DNA of 64,000 bases from Cecembia calidifontis (lineage in GTDB: Bacteria > Bacteroidota > Bacteroidia > Cytophagales > Cyclobacteriaceae): assembly GCF_004216715.1 (NCBI RefSeq), contig NZ_SGXG01000001.1:1796001-1860000 (forward strand), read 5' to 3'. The notes below the pieces were generated by a model that searched no databases, was not told where the DNA came from, and saw only the letters and a program-made list of their open reading frames with translations. The translations under genes and the position numbers were made by a program. Shown one piece after another: positions 53,309 through 61,276 of the stretch. Numbering within the stretch: the first letter of the stretch is position 1; every line of letters starts with the position of its first letter.

Positions 53309-53321
53309 TTTTTTTTTTTTT
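53309..53321 (+). repeat. T13 tract, array copy 1
   Basis: Run of 13 T, 25 bases before the peptide start, immediately beyond the IS30 target duplication; equivalent to the tracts at 56237, 59127 and 61238. Confidence 0.8.
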
Positions 53322-53346
53322 GAAAGACAACTAAAAAACAAATATT

Positions 53347-53589
53347 ATGAAAACAACAACATTCAGATTTCCGAAAACAGTAATGGCGATTGCGGGAGCA
53401 GCGGCATTGGTTGTCACCACAGGTTTCATTTCATCAGAAGCCACGGAGGTGGTAGAAGAAGCGGAAGAGCTATTTGTAGAAATGGAGGAAGAAGCTTTCT
53501 TAGGAACTACTTATAGAGATTTGCAATGTGGTGCAAGAGGGGGGAATTGTTTGCCGACTTTCTGTTGCGTTACTCCGCCAAAAGAATAA
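53347..53589 (+). CDS. Exported Cys-containing peptide, array copy 1, 80 aa
   Basis: Leader MKTTTFRFPKTVMAIAGAAA followed by a hydrophobic stretch (signal peptide, residues 1-30), then a glutamate-rich linker (VVEEAEELFVEMEEEA, near 36-51), then a 28-residue core with C at 62, GGNCLPTFCCV near 66-76. The core cysteines fit the pattern C-x7-C-x4-CC. This layout of signal, acidic linker and cysteine core is what a secreted precursor peptide would show. The leader is almost identical in all four copies. No modification enzyme is evident nearby other than the CxxC lipoprotein. Confidence 0.8.
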   Translation: MKTTTFRFPKTVMAIAGAAALVVTTGFISSEATEVVEEAEELFVEMEEEAFLGTTYRDLQCGARGGNCLPTFCCVTPPKE

Positions 53590-53707
53590 TTAAGGTTAAC
53601 CAAAGGCCGCGGTAATTTCTATTTAAACAAAACTTGATTTTAAAGAGATTACTGCGGCTAACTTATGAAACTTTCCCAAAAATACTAAATCTATATTTTA
53701 ATTAATT

Positions 53708-54898
53708 ATGAAATTTTTGATAACTAAAATGCTGTTACCAATTTTAATTTTTTCTCTTTTGAATCTAAATTGTAGTGGAGAAGCTAACAATAAAGATAAT
53801 CGACAGTTTGTTGCATCAGGGGAATATAGGATTGATTTAGATCAGTTTACATCACCTGTAGAAGAGTATTTCCAATTTGTACCTAGTTGGAGAGGCAATG
53901 ATGCGATAGCTTTTCACATCCGAAAAAAAGGAGAAATAAAGTTGTATGATTTAAAATCTGGTAAATTAACAGAGTCTTTGAAATATGCTGATGATGGACC
54001 AAATGCCTTCCAAAACATATATGATTTTCATATCCATGATGAAGACCATATATTTTTGAACAGGAAATATCATTATAAGACCCATTTGGTAAATAAGGAC
54101 TTTGAACTCAAAAAAACATACGGATTTTTGGAGCCGGGTACCAAGCTTGATCCCAGTTCCGGAATTCCTTTGGCTTCAGATACTTTTTTGCCCATTTTTG
54201 ATCATAATAAGATTATAAAAAAAAATAAAAATGGTTTTATAGTCTCTGGTTTTGCTGATGTGAATAGATCTTCCCCCAAAGCCTTTGCTGTAAATTGTTT
54301 GTTGGTCGAGGTAAATGAAAAAACCGGTGAGATCAAAAGGCTATTAGGATACCCACTAAAAATGAAAGGTAAAGCATGGGGGACATTTCATGGGAACCTT
54401 TATACTTTTCATTCCGAATTGACTGATATGTTTTATCTAAGTTTTGCAGCTGATGAAGAATTGTATTTAGCTGAAAATGGTTTAAATATCTTAAATAGCT
54501 TTGAGGCTAAGCCTACGGGGTTTAAACCCATAAAGCCAATACCACCTTCCGCTGCAAATTCTGATAAGGCTTACCTAAATCATTACAATGAACAATATAT
54601 TTTTGGTTCAGTACTTTATGATGAGTACCGTGATTTGGTTTACCGTATAGCTTTGGAGCCCAACCCTGACTATGGGGATGTTTTCGTGAAAGACCCATTG
54701 TACAGGCCGAGAAATATGGTAGTGATGGCCTTTGACCCTGATCAGGATTATAAAAAAGTGGCTGAAATGCGCTTGGTTCAAAGCGGGAAAGGAGTTTACC
54801 TGGACCGGTGTTTTGTGAATGAAAAGGGACTAAATATTACCTATGTGGATCTGGAAAACGAGGACAAGCTGTATTTTAAGACTTTTTTAGTGGAATGA
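53708..54898 (+). CDS. DUF4221-like propeller lipoprotein, array copy 1, 396 aa
   Basis: Lipoprotein signal (IFSLLNLNCSGEANN, cysteine near residue 22). Repeating beta segments follow (IKLYDLKSGKLTESLKY near 80, YDFHIHDEDHIFLNRKYHYK near 103, FYLSFAADEELYLAENGL near 242). The last ~108 residues (from YNEQYIFGSVLYDEYRD to LYFKTFLVE) are almost the same as in copies 2 and 3. The stop overlaps the next start in ATGA. Likely envelope-anchored, with a propeller surface that binds a small ligand or peptide; not shown. Confidence 0.75.
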   Translation: MKFLITKMLLPILIFSLLNLNCSGEANNKDNRQFVASGEYRIDLDQFTSPVEEYFQFVPSWRGNDAIAFHIRKKGEIKLYDLKSGKLTESLKYADDGPNAFQNIYDFHIHDEDHIFLNRKYHYKTHLVNKDFELKKTYGFLEPGTKLDPSSGIPLASDTFLPIFDHNKIIKKNKNGFIVSGFADVNRSSPKAFAVNCLLVEVNEKTGEIKRLLGYPLKMKGKAWGTFHGNLYTFHSELTDMFYLSFAADEELYLAENGLNILNSFEAKPTGFKPIKPIPPSAANSDKAYLNHYNEQYIFGSVLYDEYRDLVYRIALEPNPDYGDVFVKDPLYRPRNMVVMAFDPDQDYKKVAEMRLVQSGKGVYLDRCFVNEKGLNITYVDLENEDKLYFKTFLVE

Positions 54899-55287
54899 GA
54901 AATACAATACTTTTCCTGCTTTGGATTTTTACCTTTTCAAGCTGTGACAGGACATCTGAAATGGACAATTATTATCTCTATCTTGAGAAGATTTTGGGAG
55001 AGGCACCTGATGCATCTCAACAATATGTATTGGTTTCGGATTATAGCTGCTCTTCCTGTAAGGAAAAGGTTTATCGGGAGATAGAGGAGAAGTCCAGTAC
55101 TAAAGTATATATTATCTTACAGCCTAGGAATAAGGTCATTATTCAGGACCGTTTTCGGGAAGCTATTAGTGAAAACAGGCTGATTATTGATACGGCGAGA
55201 CTTAATCTGGAGAAGGGAGTGATTATTGACAAGGCAGTGGAGGTACAGTTCCAAGATGGAAAATGGGTAGTAAGGGAGCTGGATTGA
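54895..55287 (+). CDS. Small CxxC lipoprotein, array copy 1, 130 aa
   Basis: Lipoprotein signal (IFTFSSCDRTSE, cysteine near residue 17), then a 113-residue domain with a thioredoxin-like strand-CxxC-helix: YVLVSDYSCSSCKEKVYREI near residues 43-62. The rest (VYIILQPRNKVII near 70) is beta/alpha. The CSSC cysteine pair suggests a thiol-disulfide role next to cysteine-bearing peptides. The start codon overlaps the propeller stop by 4 bases (ATGA), so the two are translationally coupled. Confidence 0.75.
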   Translation: MRNTILFLLWIFTFSSCDRTSEMDNYYLYLEKILGEAPDASQQYVLVSDYSCSSCKEKVYREIEEKSSTKVYIILQPRNKVIIQDRFREAISENRLIIDTARLNLEKGVIIDKAVEVQFQDGKWVVRELD

Positions 55288-55304
55288 GTTATTGAATAGC
55301 CCAT

Positions 55305-55479
55305 CCCCTGATTTTTACTACTCAGTTCCGAGCCTTTTCCCTTCAAGCAAAAGCATATCAATGAATTTGCCGCTTATTTACCGCAAACGCAGGTACAATT
55401 GGTGGATGGGGAAATGTTTTCCTGGAATGGGGGCAGGTTGAGGTATTTTAGGGAATATGTGGAAGGAGTTCCGTTTTAG
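55305..55479 (+). pseudogene. Copied 3' end of the BtuF-like gene, junction 1/2
   Basis: About 175 bases match the end of the gene at 50668-51438, from the CCCCTGA word to the TTTTAG stop and beyond into the kinase 3' flank. Only the last ~57 codons remain, without start signals (for example GEMFSW.., LRYFREYVEGVPF). It marks the duplication boundary. Confidence 0.85.
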
Positions 55480-55504
55480 TAATCTTAGAATATTGCCCTA
55501 AAGT

Positions 55505-56203
55505 TTATTCAATCATTTTTAGGATTTCGGAAGGGGATGGTCTCAAATAAGGATCATGAGCTAAGCACATTTCAATAAATTGTCCAAATGGTTCAGGAAA
55601 TGCATCAAAATCAGGCCCTTTAATGTTTCCGGTTACAATATTGTTTTTGATCTCGCCAATGCTTGAGGTTCTCCGGTCACCAAATGGGTACTGTTTGGTG
55701 AATAGGATATAAAGCATGACACCAAGTGCCCATATATCCATTTTTGAGGATACTTTTTGGGTAAGATAAACTTCAGGGGCGAGGATTTCGGGTGTATAAA
55801 ATCCCCCGTTCAATTCGATTCCGGAAGATTCCTTTTTTAAGGTCAATAAATCTCCGATTTTAAAGTCAATGCTTTCATTTTCTTTGTGCATCAGGATATT
55901 GGAGAGCTTTAAGTCGGAGTGCACGAGGTTTAATGAATGCAGGTAAGCCAGGCCTGATAGGGTTTGAGAAATAAGTTTATCCAAAAGTTCAAGGGATATT
56001 TTGTGCTTTTCTATGAAGTCATTGAGAGACCCCAGGTTGCACCAAGGAGATTGCAGGTAAGGGTTTCCAACTTCTGGATTAAGGTGGATGGAGATTACCG
56101 GGTTGATGTTTGGATGGTTAAAATTTGATATTATCCCAACAATATTCTTATTAATAGCTTTCAATTGGTCATTGGAAATAAGTTTTTTTACAATTTTTTT
56201 CAT
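55505..56203 (-). CDS. Kinase-like protein, array copy 2, 232 aa
   Basis: Almost the same as copy 3 and close to copy 1: HSDLKLSNIL near 95-104, KIGDLLTL near 115, LAPEVYL near 141, DIWALGV near 156, DPYLRPS near 217. ATG at 56203 is chosen because it is shared with copies 1 and 3. A longer frame from a TTG at 56260 reads through the 15-A run of the T tract (MSFKKKKKDLEN), so with this tract length a 19-residue extension is possible. Confidence 0.75.
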   Translation of the reverse strand: MKKIVKKLISNDQLKAINKNIVGIISNFNHPNINPVISIHLNPEVGNPYLQSPWCNLGSLNDFIEKHKISLELLDKLISQTLSGLAYLHSLNLVHSDLKLSNILMHKENESIDFKIGDLLTLKKESSGIELNGGFYTPEILAPEVYLTQKVSSKMDIWALGVMLYILFTKQYPFGDRRTSSIGEIKNNIVTGNIKGPDFDAFPEPFGQFIEMCLAHDPYLRPSPSEILKMIE

Positions 56204-56236
56204 TTTATTACTAAGAAAGTTTGCGTTTTCAAGATC

Positions 56237-56251
56237 TTTTTTTTTTTTTTT
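56237..56251 (+). repeat. T15 tract, array copy 2
   Basis: Run of 15 T, 25 bases before the peptide start; two bases longer than the tracts of copies 1, 3 and 4. Confidence 0.8.
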
Positions 56252-56276
56252 GAAAGACAACTAAAAAACAAATATT

Positions 56277-56516
56277 ATGAAAACAACAACATTCAGATTT
56301 CCGAAAACAGTAATGGCGATTGCGGGAGCAGCGGCAATGGTTGTCACGACAGGATTCATTTCATCAGAAGCCACGGAGGTGGTAGAAGAAGCCGAAGAGC
56401 TTTTTGTAGAAATGGAGGAAGAAGCTTCTTTAGGGACTACGTATAGAAAAAATACTTGTGAGGGAAGGGGCGGAAATTGTCTTCCTACATTCTGTTGCGT
56501 AGAAGTAAAAGAATGA
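56277..56516 (+). CDS. Exported Cys-containing peptide, array copy 2, 79 aa
   Basis: Same leader as copy 1 (MKTTTFRFPKTVMAIAGAAA) and the same acidic linker; the core is GTTYRKNTCEGRGGNCLPTF then CCVEVKE. It differs from copy 3 at only one residue (I for F at position 15 in the leader). Followed 95 bases later by its propeller gene. Confidence 0.8.
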   Translation: MKTTTFRFPKTVMAIAGAAAMVVTTGFISSEATEVVEEAEELFVEMEEEASLGTTYRKNTCEGRGGNCLPTFCCVEVKE

Positions 56517-56611
56517 TAAGTAAATGAAAGGCACAGTCACCCAAAGCACATCAGTTTTTGGGTGTTTGTTGCCTTTTTTCTTAAAAAAGAATCCTCAAAA
56601 ATCAGAAAAAC

Positions 56612-57787
56612 ATGAAAGGTGTATTGGTTTATGCTTTAGTATTAATCCCTCTGGTGGCATGTAATCCGAGTCCGGGGGGCGTCAGTTCAGAAGGTTTCCA
56701 GTTAAAAGATGGCTATGAAATAAATCTTGACAGCTATACGTCTCCGGTAGAGGAGTTTTTCCAGTATGTTACTGACTGGAAAGGCAGGGAGATGATAGCG
56801 TTTCATGTCAGGAAAGCTAATACCATAAAATTATATGATCTTAAAACGGGGGATCTGGCGGAGGAATTGAAGTACAGTGAAAATGGTCCAAACGCCCTTC
56901 CCAATATTTATGATTTTCATATTCATGACCAAGATCATATTTTTTTAAACAAAAGGTATCATTATACACTATACCTTGTTGACTCAGATTTTAACATTAA
57001 AAACGAATTTTATTTTTTAGAAGATGATGAAAAAATTGATCCAAATTCAGGAATACCACTTTCCGGTGATTCATTTCTTTTAGTATTTAACGAAAAAGAG
57101 CTCTTTAGGAAGTTTGGTGACCAAATTATTGTTAACGGAGTACCTGACAAAAATGCAGATTATTCATCATCCTATGAAGTTAATTGTTTATTAGTAAACC
57201 TGAATTTAGGGTCTAAAGAAATCAAGAGACTTTTAGGGTATCCTAAAACAATGAAGGGAAATGCTTGGGGCGTTTTTCATGCAAATCTTTATTCTGATTT
57301 TATTGAATCTTCAAATAAATTTCTGCTAAGTTATGCAGCTGATGAATCCCTTTATTTGTCAGACTATAAAGATCAGTATTTGGAAAAATTTGCCGCTCAT
57401 CCGAAAAACTTTAAAAGAATTGAACCTCTTCCCGGAGTAGCTAAGAATAATGATAGGGCTTATTTATCCCATTATAATGAACAATATATTTTTGGTTCAG
57501 TACTTTATGATGAGTACCGTGATTTGGTTTACCGTGTAGCCTTGGAGCCCAACCCTGACTATGGGGATGTTTTCGTGAAAGACCCATTGTACAAACCGAG
57601 AAACATGGTGGTGATGGCCTTTGACCCTGATCAGGATTATAAAAAAGTGGCCGAAATGCGCTTGGTTCAAAACGGAAAAGGAGTTTACCTTGACCGTTGT
57701 TTTGTGAATGAAAAGGGACTCAATATTACCTATGTGGATTTGGAAAATGAGGATAAGCTGTATTTTAAGACTTTTTTAGTGGAATGA
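56612..57787 (+). CDS. DUF4221-like propeller lipoprotein, array copy 2, 391 aa
   Basis: Lipoprotein signal (VLIPLVACNPS, cysteine near residue 17). Residues 1-150 are almost the same as copy 3 (one or two changes), residues about 151-283 differ strongly from copy 3 (for example FNEKELFRKFGDQIIVNGVP against FNHNRLFKSFGNHIVLTGSP), and the last ~108 residues agree again. This mosaic is most simply explained by gene conversion between copies, or by diversification of the middle blades. Overlaps its CxxC gene by ATGA. Confidence 0.75.
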   Translation: MKGVLVYALVLIPLVACNPSPGGVSSEGFQLKDGYEINLDSYTSPVEEFFQYVTDWKGREMIAFHVRKANTIKLYDLKTGDLAEELKYSENGPNALPNIYDFHIHDQDHIFLNKRYHYTLYLVDSDFNIKNEFYFLEDDEKIDPNSGIPLSGDSFLLVFNEKELFRKFGDQIIVNGVPDKNADYSSSYEVNCLLVNLNLGSKEIKRLLGYPKTMKGNAWGVFHANLYSDFIESSNKFLLSYAADESLYLSDYKDQYLEKFAAHPKNFKRIEPLPGVAKNNDRAYLSHYNEQYIFGSVLYDEYRDLVYRVALEPNPDYGDVFVKDPLYKPRNMVVMAFDPDQDYKKVAEMRLVQNGKGVYLDRCFVNEKGLNITYVDLENEDKLYFKTFLVE

Positions 57788-58185
57788 GAAATACAATACT
57801 TTTCCTGCTTTTGAGTTTTACTTTTTCAAGCTGTGACAGAACTTCTGAAAAGGACAGTTATTATCTCTATCTTGAGGAGATTTTGGGAAAGTCTCCGGAT
57901 GAATCTAAACAATATGTATTAGTTTCGGATTACAGCTGCTCTTCCTGTAAGGAGCAGGTTTATCGGGAGATAGAGGAAAAGGCCAATAATAAAGTATATA
58001 TCATATTACAGCCCAGAAATAAATTGGTACTTCGGGAACGGTTTCAGGATGCAATTTTTGAGAACAGGCTTTTTATTGATACTTCAAGACTTAACCTTGA
58101 AATGAATCTCGTCATGGACAAAGCTATGGAGCTGGATTTTCAGGAAGGTAAATGGATACTTTTGGAGATGGAAGGGGAATTATAA
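57784..58185 (+). CDS. Small CxxC lipoprotein, array copy 2, 133 aa
   Basis: Same signal and layout as copy 1 (FTFSSCDRTSE; VLVSDYSCSSCKEQVYREIE). The C-terminal third differs from copy 1 (RLNLEMNLVMDKAMELDFQE) and ends in LLEMEGEL. Start overlaps the propeller stop (ATGA). Confidence 0.75.
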   Translation: MRNTILFLLLSFTFSSCDRTSEKDSYYLYLEEILGKSPDESKQYVLVSDYSCSSCKEQVYREIEEKANNKVYIILQPRNKLVLRERFQDAIFENRLFIDTSRLNLEMNLVMDKAMELDFQEGKWILLEMEGEL

Positions 58186-58191
58186 CCCTTT

Positions 58192-58367
58192 CTCCTGATT
58201 TTCTTCTGCTCAGTTCTGAACCCTTTCCCTTCAAACAAAAACATATCGATGAATTTGCCGCTCATTTACCGCAAACGCAGGTACAATTGGTGGATGGGGA
58301 AATGTTTTCCTGGTATGGGAGCAGGTTGAGGTATTTTAGGGAATATGTGGATGCAATGATCTTTTAG
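58192..58367 (+). pseudogene. Copied 3' end of the BtuF-like gene, junction 2/3
   Basis: About 175 bases match the last codons of the gene at 50668 (FLLLSSEPFPFKQKHIDEFA and DGEMFSWYGSRLRYFREYVD). The end differs from the parent after REYV (DAMIF replaces EGVPF), so it is not a perfect copy. It lacks a start. Confidence 0.85.
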
Positions 58368-58391
58368 GGGGGATACAGAGCATGACTTTTT

Positions 58392-59093
58392 TTACTGTTC
58401 TATCATCAAAAGAATTTCGCTGGCGGATGGTCTCAAATAAGGATCATGAGCTAAGCACATTTCAATAAATTGTCCAAATGGTTCAGGAAATGCATCAAAA
58501 TCAGGCCCTTTAATGTTTCCGGTTACAATATTGTTTTTGATCTCGCCAATGCTTGAGGTTCTCCGGTCACCAAATGGGTACTGTTTGGTGAATAGGATAT
58601 AAAGCATGACACCAAGTGCCCATATATCCATTTTTGAGGATACTTTTTGGGTAAGATAAACTTCAGGGGCGAGGATTTCGGGTGTATAAAATCCCCCGTT
58701 CAATTCGATTCCGGAAGATTCCTTTTTTAAGGTCAATAAATCTCCGATTTTAAAGTCAATGCTTTCATTTTCTTTGTGCATCAGGATATTGGAGAGCTTT
58801 AAGTCGGAGTGCACGAGGTTTAATGAATGCAGGTAAGCCAGGCCTGATAGGGTTTGAGAAATAAGTTTATCCAAAAGTTCAAGGGATATTTTGTGCTTTT
58901 CTATGAAGTCATTGAGAGACCCCAGGTTGCACCAAGGAGATTGCAGGTAAGGGTTTCCAACTTCTGGATTAAGGTGGATGGAGATTACCGGGTTGATGTT
59001 TGGATGGTTAAAATTTGATATTATCCCAACAATATTCTTATTAATAGCTTTCAATTGGTCATTGGAAATAAGTTTTTTTACAATTTTTTTCAT
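58392..59093 (-). CDS. Kinase-like protein, array copy 3, 233 aa
   Basis: Differs from copy 2 only in the last residues (SASEILLMIEQ against SPSEILKMIE). It carries the same kept catalytic-loop residues (HSDLKLSN) and the same altered DFG (GDLL). Near-identity with copy 2 points to recent duplication or conversion. It is divergent from the peptide gene at 59165. Confidence 0.75.
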   Translation of the reverse strand: MKKIVKKLISNDQLKAINKNIVGIISNFNHPNINPVISIHLNPEVGNPYLQSPWCNLGSLNDFIEKHKISLELLDKLISQTLSGLAYLHSLNLVHSDLKLSNILMHKENESIDFKIGDLLTLKKESSGIELNGGFYTPEILAPEVYLTQKVSSKMDIWALGVMLYILFTKQYPFGDRRTSSIGEIKNNIVTGNIKGPDFDAFPEPFGQFIEMCLAHDPYLRPSASEILLMIEQ

Positions 59094-59126
59094 TTTATTA
59101 CTAAGAAAGTTTGCGTTTTAAAGATC

Positions 59127-59139
59127 TTTTTTTTTTTTT
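59127..59139 (+). repeat. T13 tract, array copy 3
   Basis: Run of 13 T, 25 bases before the peptide start. Confidence 0.8.
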
Positions 59140-59164
59140 GAAAGACAACTAAAAAACAAATATT

Positions 59165-59404
59165 ATGAAAACAACAACATTCAGATTTCCGAAAACAGTA
59201 ATGGCGTTTGCAGGAGCGGCGGCAATGGTTGTCACGACAGGATTCATTTCATCAGAAGCCACGGAAGTGGTAGAAGAAGCCGAAGAGCTTTTTGTAGAAA
59301 TGGAGGAAGAAGCTTCTTTAGGGACTACGTATAGAAAAAATACTTGTGAGGGAAGGGGCGGAAATTGTCTTCCTACATTCTGTTGCGTAGAAGTAAAAGA
59401 ATGA
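59165..59404 (+). CDS. Exported Cys-containing peptide, array copy 3, 79 aa
   Basis: Core identical to copy 2 (TCEGRGGNCLPTFCC), one leader difference (MAFAGAAAM). Same acidic linker. Copies 2 and 3 therefore encode the same mature product even though their propeller partners differ in the middle. Confidence 0.8.
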   Translation: MKTTTFRFPKTVMAFAGAAAMVVTTGFISSEATEVVEEAEELFVEMEEEASLGTTYRKNTCEGRGGNCLPTFCCVEVKE

Positions 59405-59500
59405 TAAGTAAATGAAAGGCACAGTCCCCCAAAGCACAACGGATTTTGGGTGTTTGTTGCCTTTTTTCTTAAAATAAGAATCCTTAAAAATCAGAAAAAA

Positions 59501-60676
59501 ATGAAAGGTGTATTGGTTTATGTTTTAGTATTAATCCCTCTGGTGGCATGCAACCCAAGTCCGGAGGCCGTCAGTTCAGAAGGCTTCCAGTTAAAAGATG
59601 GCTATGAAATAAATCTTGACAGCTATACGTCTCCGGTAGAGGAGTTTTTCCAGTATGTTACTGACTGGAAAGGCAGGGAGATGATAGCGTTTCATGTCAG
59701 GAAAGCTAATACCATAAAATTATATGATCTTAAAACGGGGGATCTGGCGGAGGAATTGAAGTACAGTGAAAATGGCCCAAACGCCCTTCCCAATATTTAT
59801 GATTTCCATATTCATGACCAAGATCATATTTTTTTAAACAAAAGGTATCATTATAAACTATACCTTGTTGACTCAGATTTAAACATTAAAAACGAATTTT
59901 ATTTTTTAGATGAGGATGAAAAAATTGATCCAAATTCAGGTCTGCCATTATCTAAGGATACTTTTCTTCCTGTTTTTAACCATAACAGGTTATTTAAAAG
60001 CTTTGGAAATCATATAGTATTGACTGGCTCACCTGATTTGGATCCTGATTTTACAAATTATTTTGATAGTGATTGTCTTTTGGTAAAGGTTTGTCAAGAG
60101 AATAAAGATATTCAAAGGGTGACAGGATATTCTCAAAAACTTAAAGGTAAGGCTTGGGGTTCATTTCATGCTTTTTTGTATACAGATTTTAATCCTGATG
60201 AAAACGAGTATTTTTTGAGTTATGCGGCAGACGATGAAATTTACATTAAAGATCTGAATTTTTCAAAGATTGGAAGTTTCAAGACCTTCCCGAATAAATA
60301 TAAACAAATACTGCCTATACCTTCATCTGCTCGGGAATCAGAAAAGTCTTATTTATCCCATTACAATGAACAATATATTTTTGGTTCAGTACTTTATGAT
60401 AAGTACCGTGATTTGGTTTACCGGATAGCCTTGGAGCCCAACCCTGACTATGGGGATGTTTTCGTGAAAGACCCATTGTACAAACCGAGAAACATGGTGG
60501 TGATGGCCTTTGACCCTGATCAGGATTATAAAAAAGTAGCCGAAATGCGCTTGGTTCAAAGCGGAAAAGGAGTTTACCTTGACCGTTGTTTTGTGAATGA
60601 AAAGGGACTCAATATTACCTATGTGGATTTGGAAAATGAGGATAAGCTGTATTTTAAGACTTTTTTAGTGGAATGA
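59501..60676 (+). CDS. DUF4221-like propeller lipoprotein, array copy 3, 391 aa
   Basis: The frame is open from 59450, but the ATG at 59501 matches the start of copy 2 and gives the lipoprotein signal (LVLIPLVACNPS). Ends agree with copy 2; the middle (residues about 151-283) differs. Overlaps its CxxC gene by ATGA. Confidence 0.75.
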   Translation: MKGVLVYVLVLIPLVACNPSPEAVSSEGFQLKDGYEINLDSYTSPVEEFFQYVTDWKGREMIAFHVRKANTIKLYDLKTGDLAEELKYSENGPNALPNIYDFHIHDQDHIFLNKRYHYKLYLVDSDLNIKNEFYFLDEDEKIDPNSGLPLSKDTFLPVFNHNRLFKSFGNHIVLTGSPDLDPDFTNYFDSDCLLVKVCQENKDIQRVTGYSQKLKGKAWGSFHAFLYTDFNPDENEYFLSYAADDEIYIKDLNFSKIGSFKTFPNKYKQILPIPSSARESEKSYLSHYNEQYIFGSVLYDKYRDLVYRIALEPNPDYGDVFVKDPLYKPRNMVVMAFDPDQDYKKVAEMRLVQSGKGVYLDRCFVNEKGLNITYVDLENEDKLYFKTFLVE

Positions 60677-61073
60677 GAAATACAATACTTTTCCTGCTTT
60701 TGAGTTTTACCTTTTCAAGCTGTGACAGGACTTCTGAAAAGGACAGTTATTATCTCTATCTTGAGGAGGTTTTGGGGGAGTCACCTAAAGAATCCCAGCA
60801 CTACATAATTGTGTCAGATTATGGCTGTTCGGCCTGTAAAGAGCAAGTATATCAGGATATAGAGGGAAAGTCTTCACAACATGTATATGTAATCGTGCAA
60901 CCTAGAAATAAAACAATTCTTCTGGAGCGTTTTCAGGAAGCTATTTTTGAGAACAGGCTATATATTGACTCCGCTAGAATAAACCTGGACAAAGGAATAA
61001 TCATTGAAAAGCTGCGGAGATATTGATGCAGGATGGGAATTGGCTATTGAGAGAGTTAGATGGAGTTTTGTGA
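60673..61073 (+). pseudogene. Small CxxC lipoprotein, array copy 3, frameshifted near its end
   Basis: The gene is normal to residue ~113 (IIVSDYGCSACKEQVYQDIE), then the frame at 61011-61026 gives IEKLRRY and stops at 61026. In the next frame the expected end is present: AAEILMQDGNWLLREL and DGVL to the stop at 61071-61073, matching KAVEVQFQDGKWVVREL of copies 1 and 4. Loss of one base in the AAAAG at about 61014-61018 explains it. The shortened protein keeps the CxxC part and may still fold. Confidence 0.7.
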
Positions 61074-61092
61074 TATTTCTGCCTCCCAATTT

Positions 61093-61204
61093 TAATGAGA
61101 GCGTTTATATTTGGATGGTCTAAATCTGATATTATCCCAACAATATTTTTATTAATAGGATTCAATTGGTCATTGGGAATAAGTTTTTTTACAATTTTTT
61201 TCAT
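61093..61204 (-). pseudogene. Remnant of the kinase-like gene, array copy 4
   Basis: The first ~37 codons are present (MKKIVKKLIPNDQLNPINKN then IVGIISDLDHPNIN); the sequence then diverges into the end of the copy 3 CxxC gene. The deletion removed the kinase body and the BtuF fragment that should separate units 3 and 4. It cannot encode a working kinase. Confidence 0.85.
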
Positions 61205-61237
61205 TTTATCGCTAAGAAAGTTTGCGTTTTAAAGATC

Positions 61238-61250
61238 TTTTTTTTTTTTT
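61238..61250 (+). repeat. T13 tract, array copy 4
   Basis: Run of 13 T, 26 bases before the peptide start; the leader has one extra A compared with the other copies. Confidence 0.8.
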
Positions 61251-61276
61251 GAAAGACAACTAAAAAAACAAATATT

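Noticed and set aside
56165..56446. Open frame over the T tract and peptide gene of copy 2 (plus strand, other frame)
   Set aside because: It is a shadow of the peptide gene at 56277 and lacks a signal or conserved homologue; the peptide frame is conserved in all copies.
58152..58367. Open frame MDTFGDG... joining the copy 2 CxxC end to the BtuF fragment
   Set aside because: It starts inside the CxxC gene out of frame and only extends a truncated BtuF fragment; no gene of its own.
51464..59404. Lanthipeptide-type system made of kinase-like and Cys-peptide genes
   Set aside because: Class III/IV lanthipeptide enzymes need lyase and cyclase domains fused to the kinase; none is seen here, and the peptides carry export signals instead of cytoplasmic leaders.
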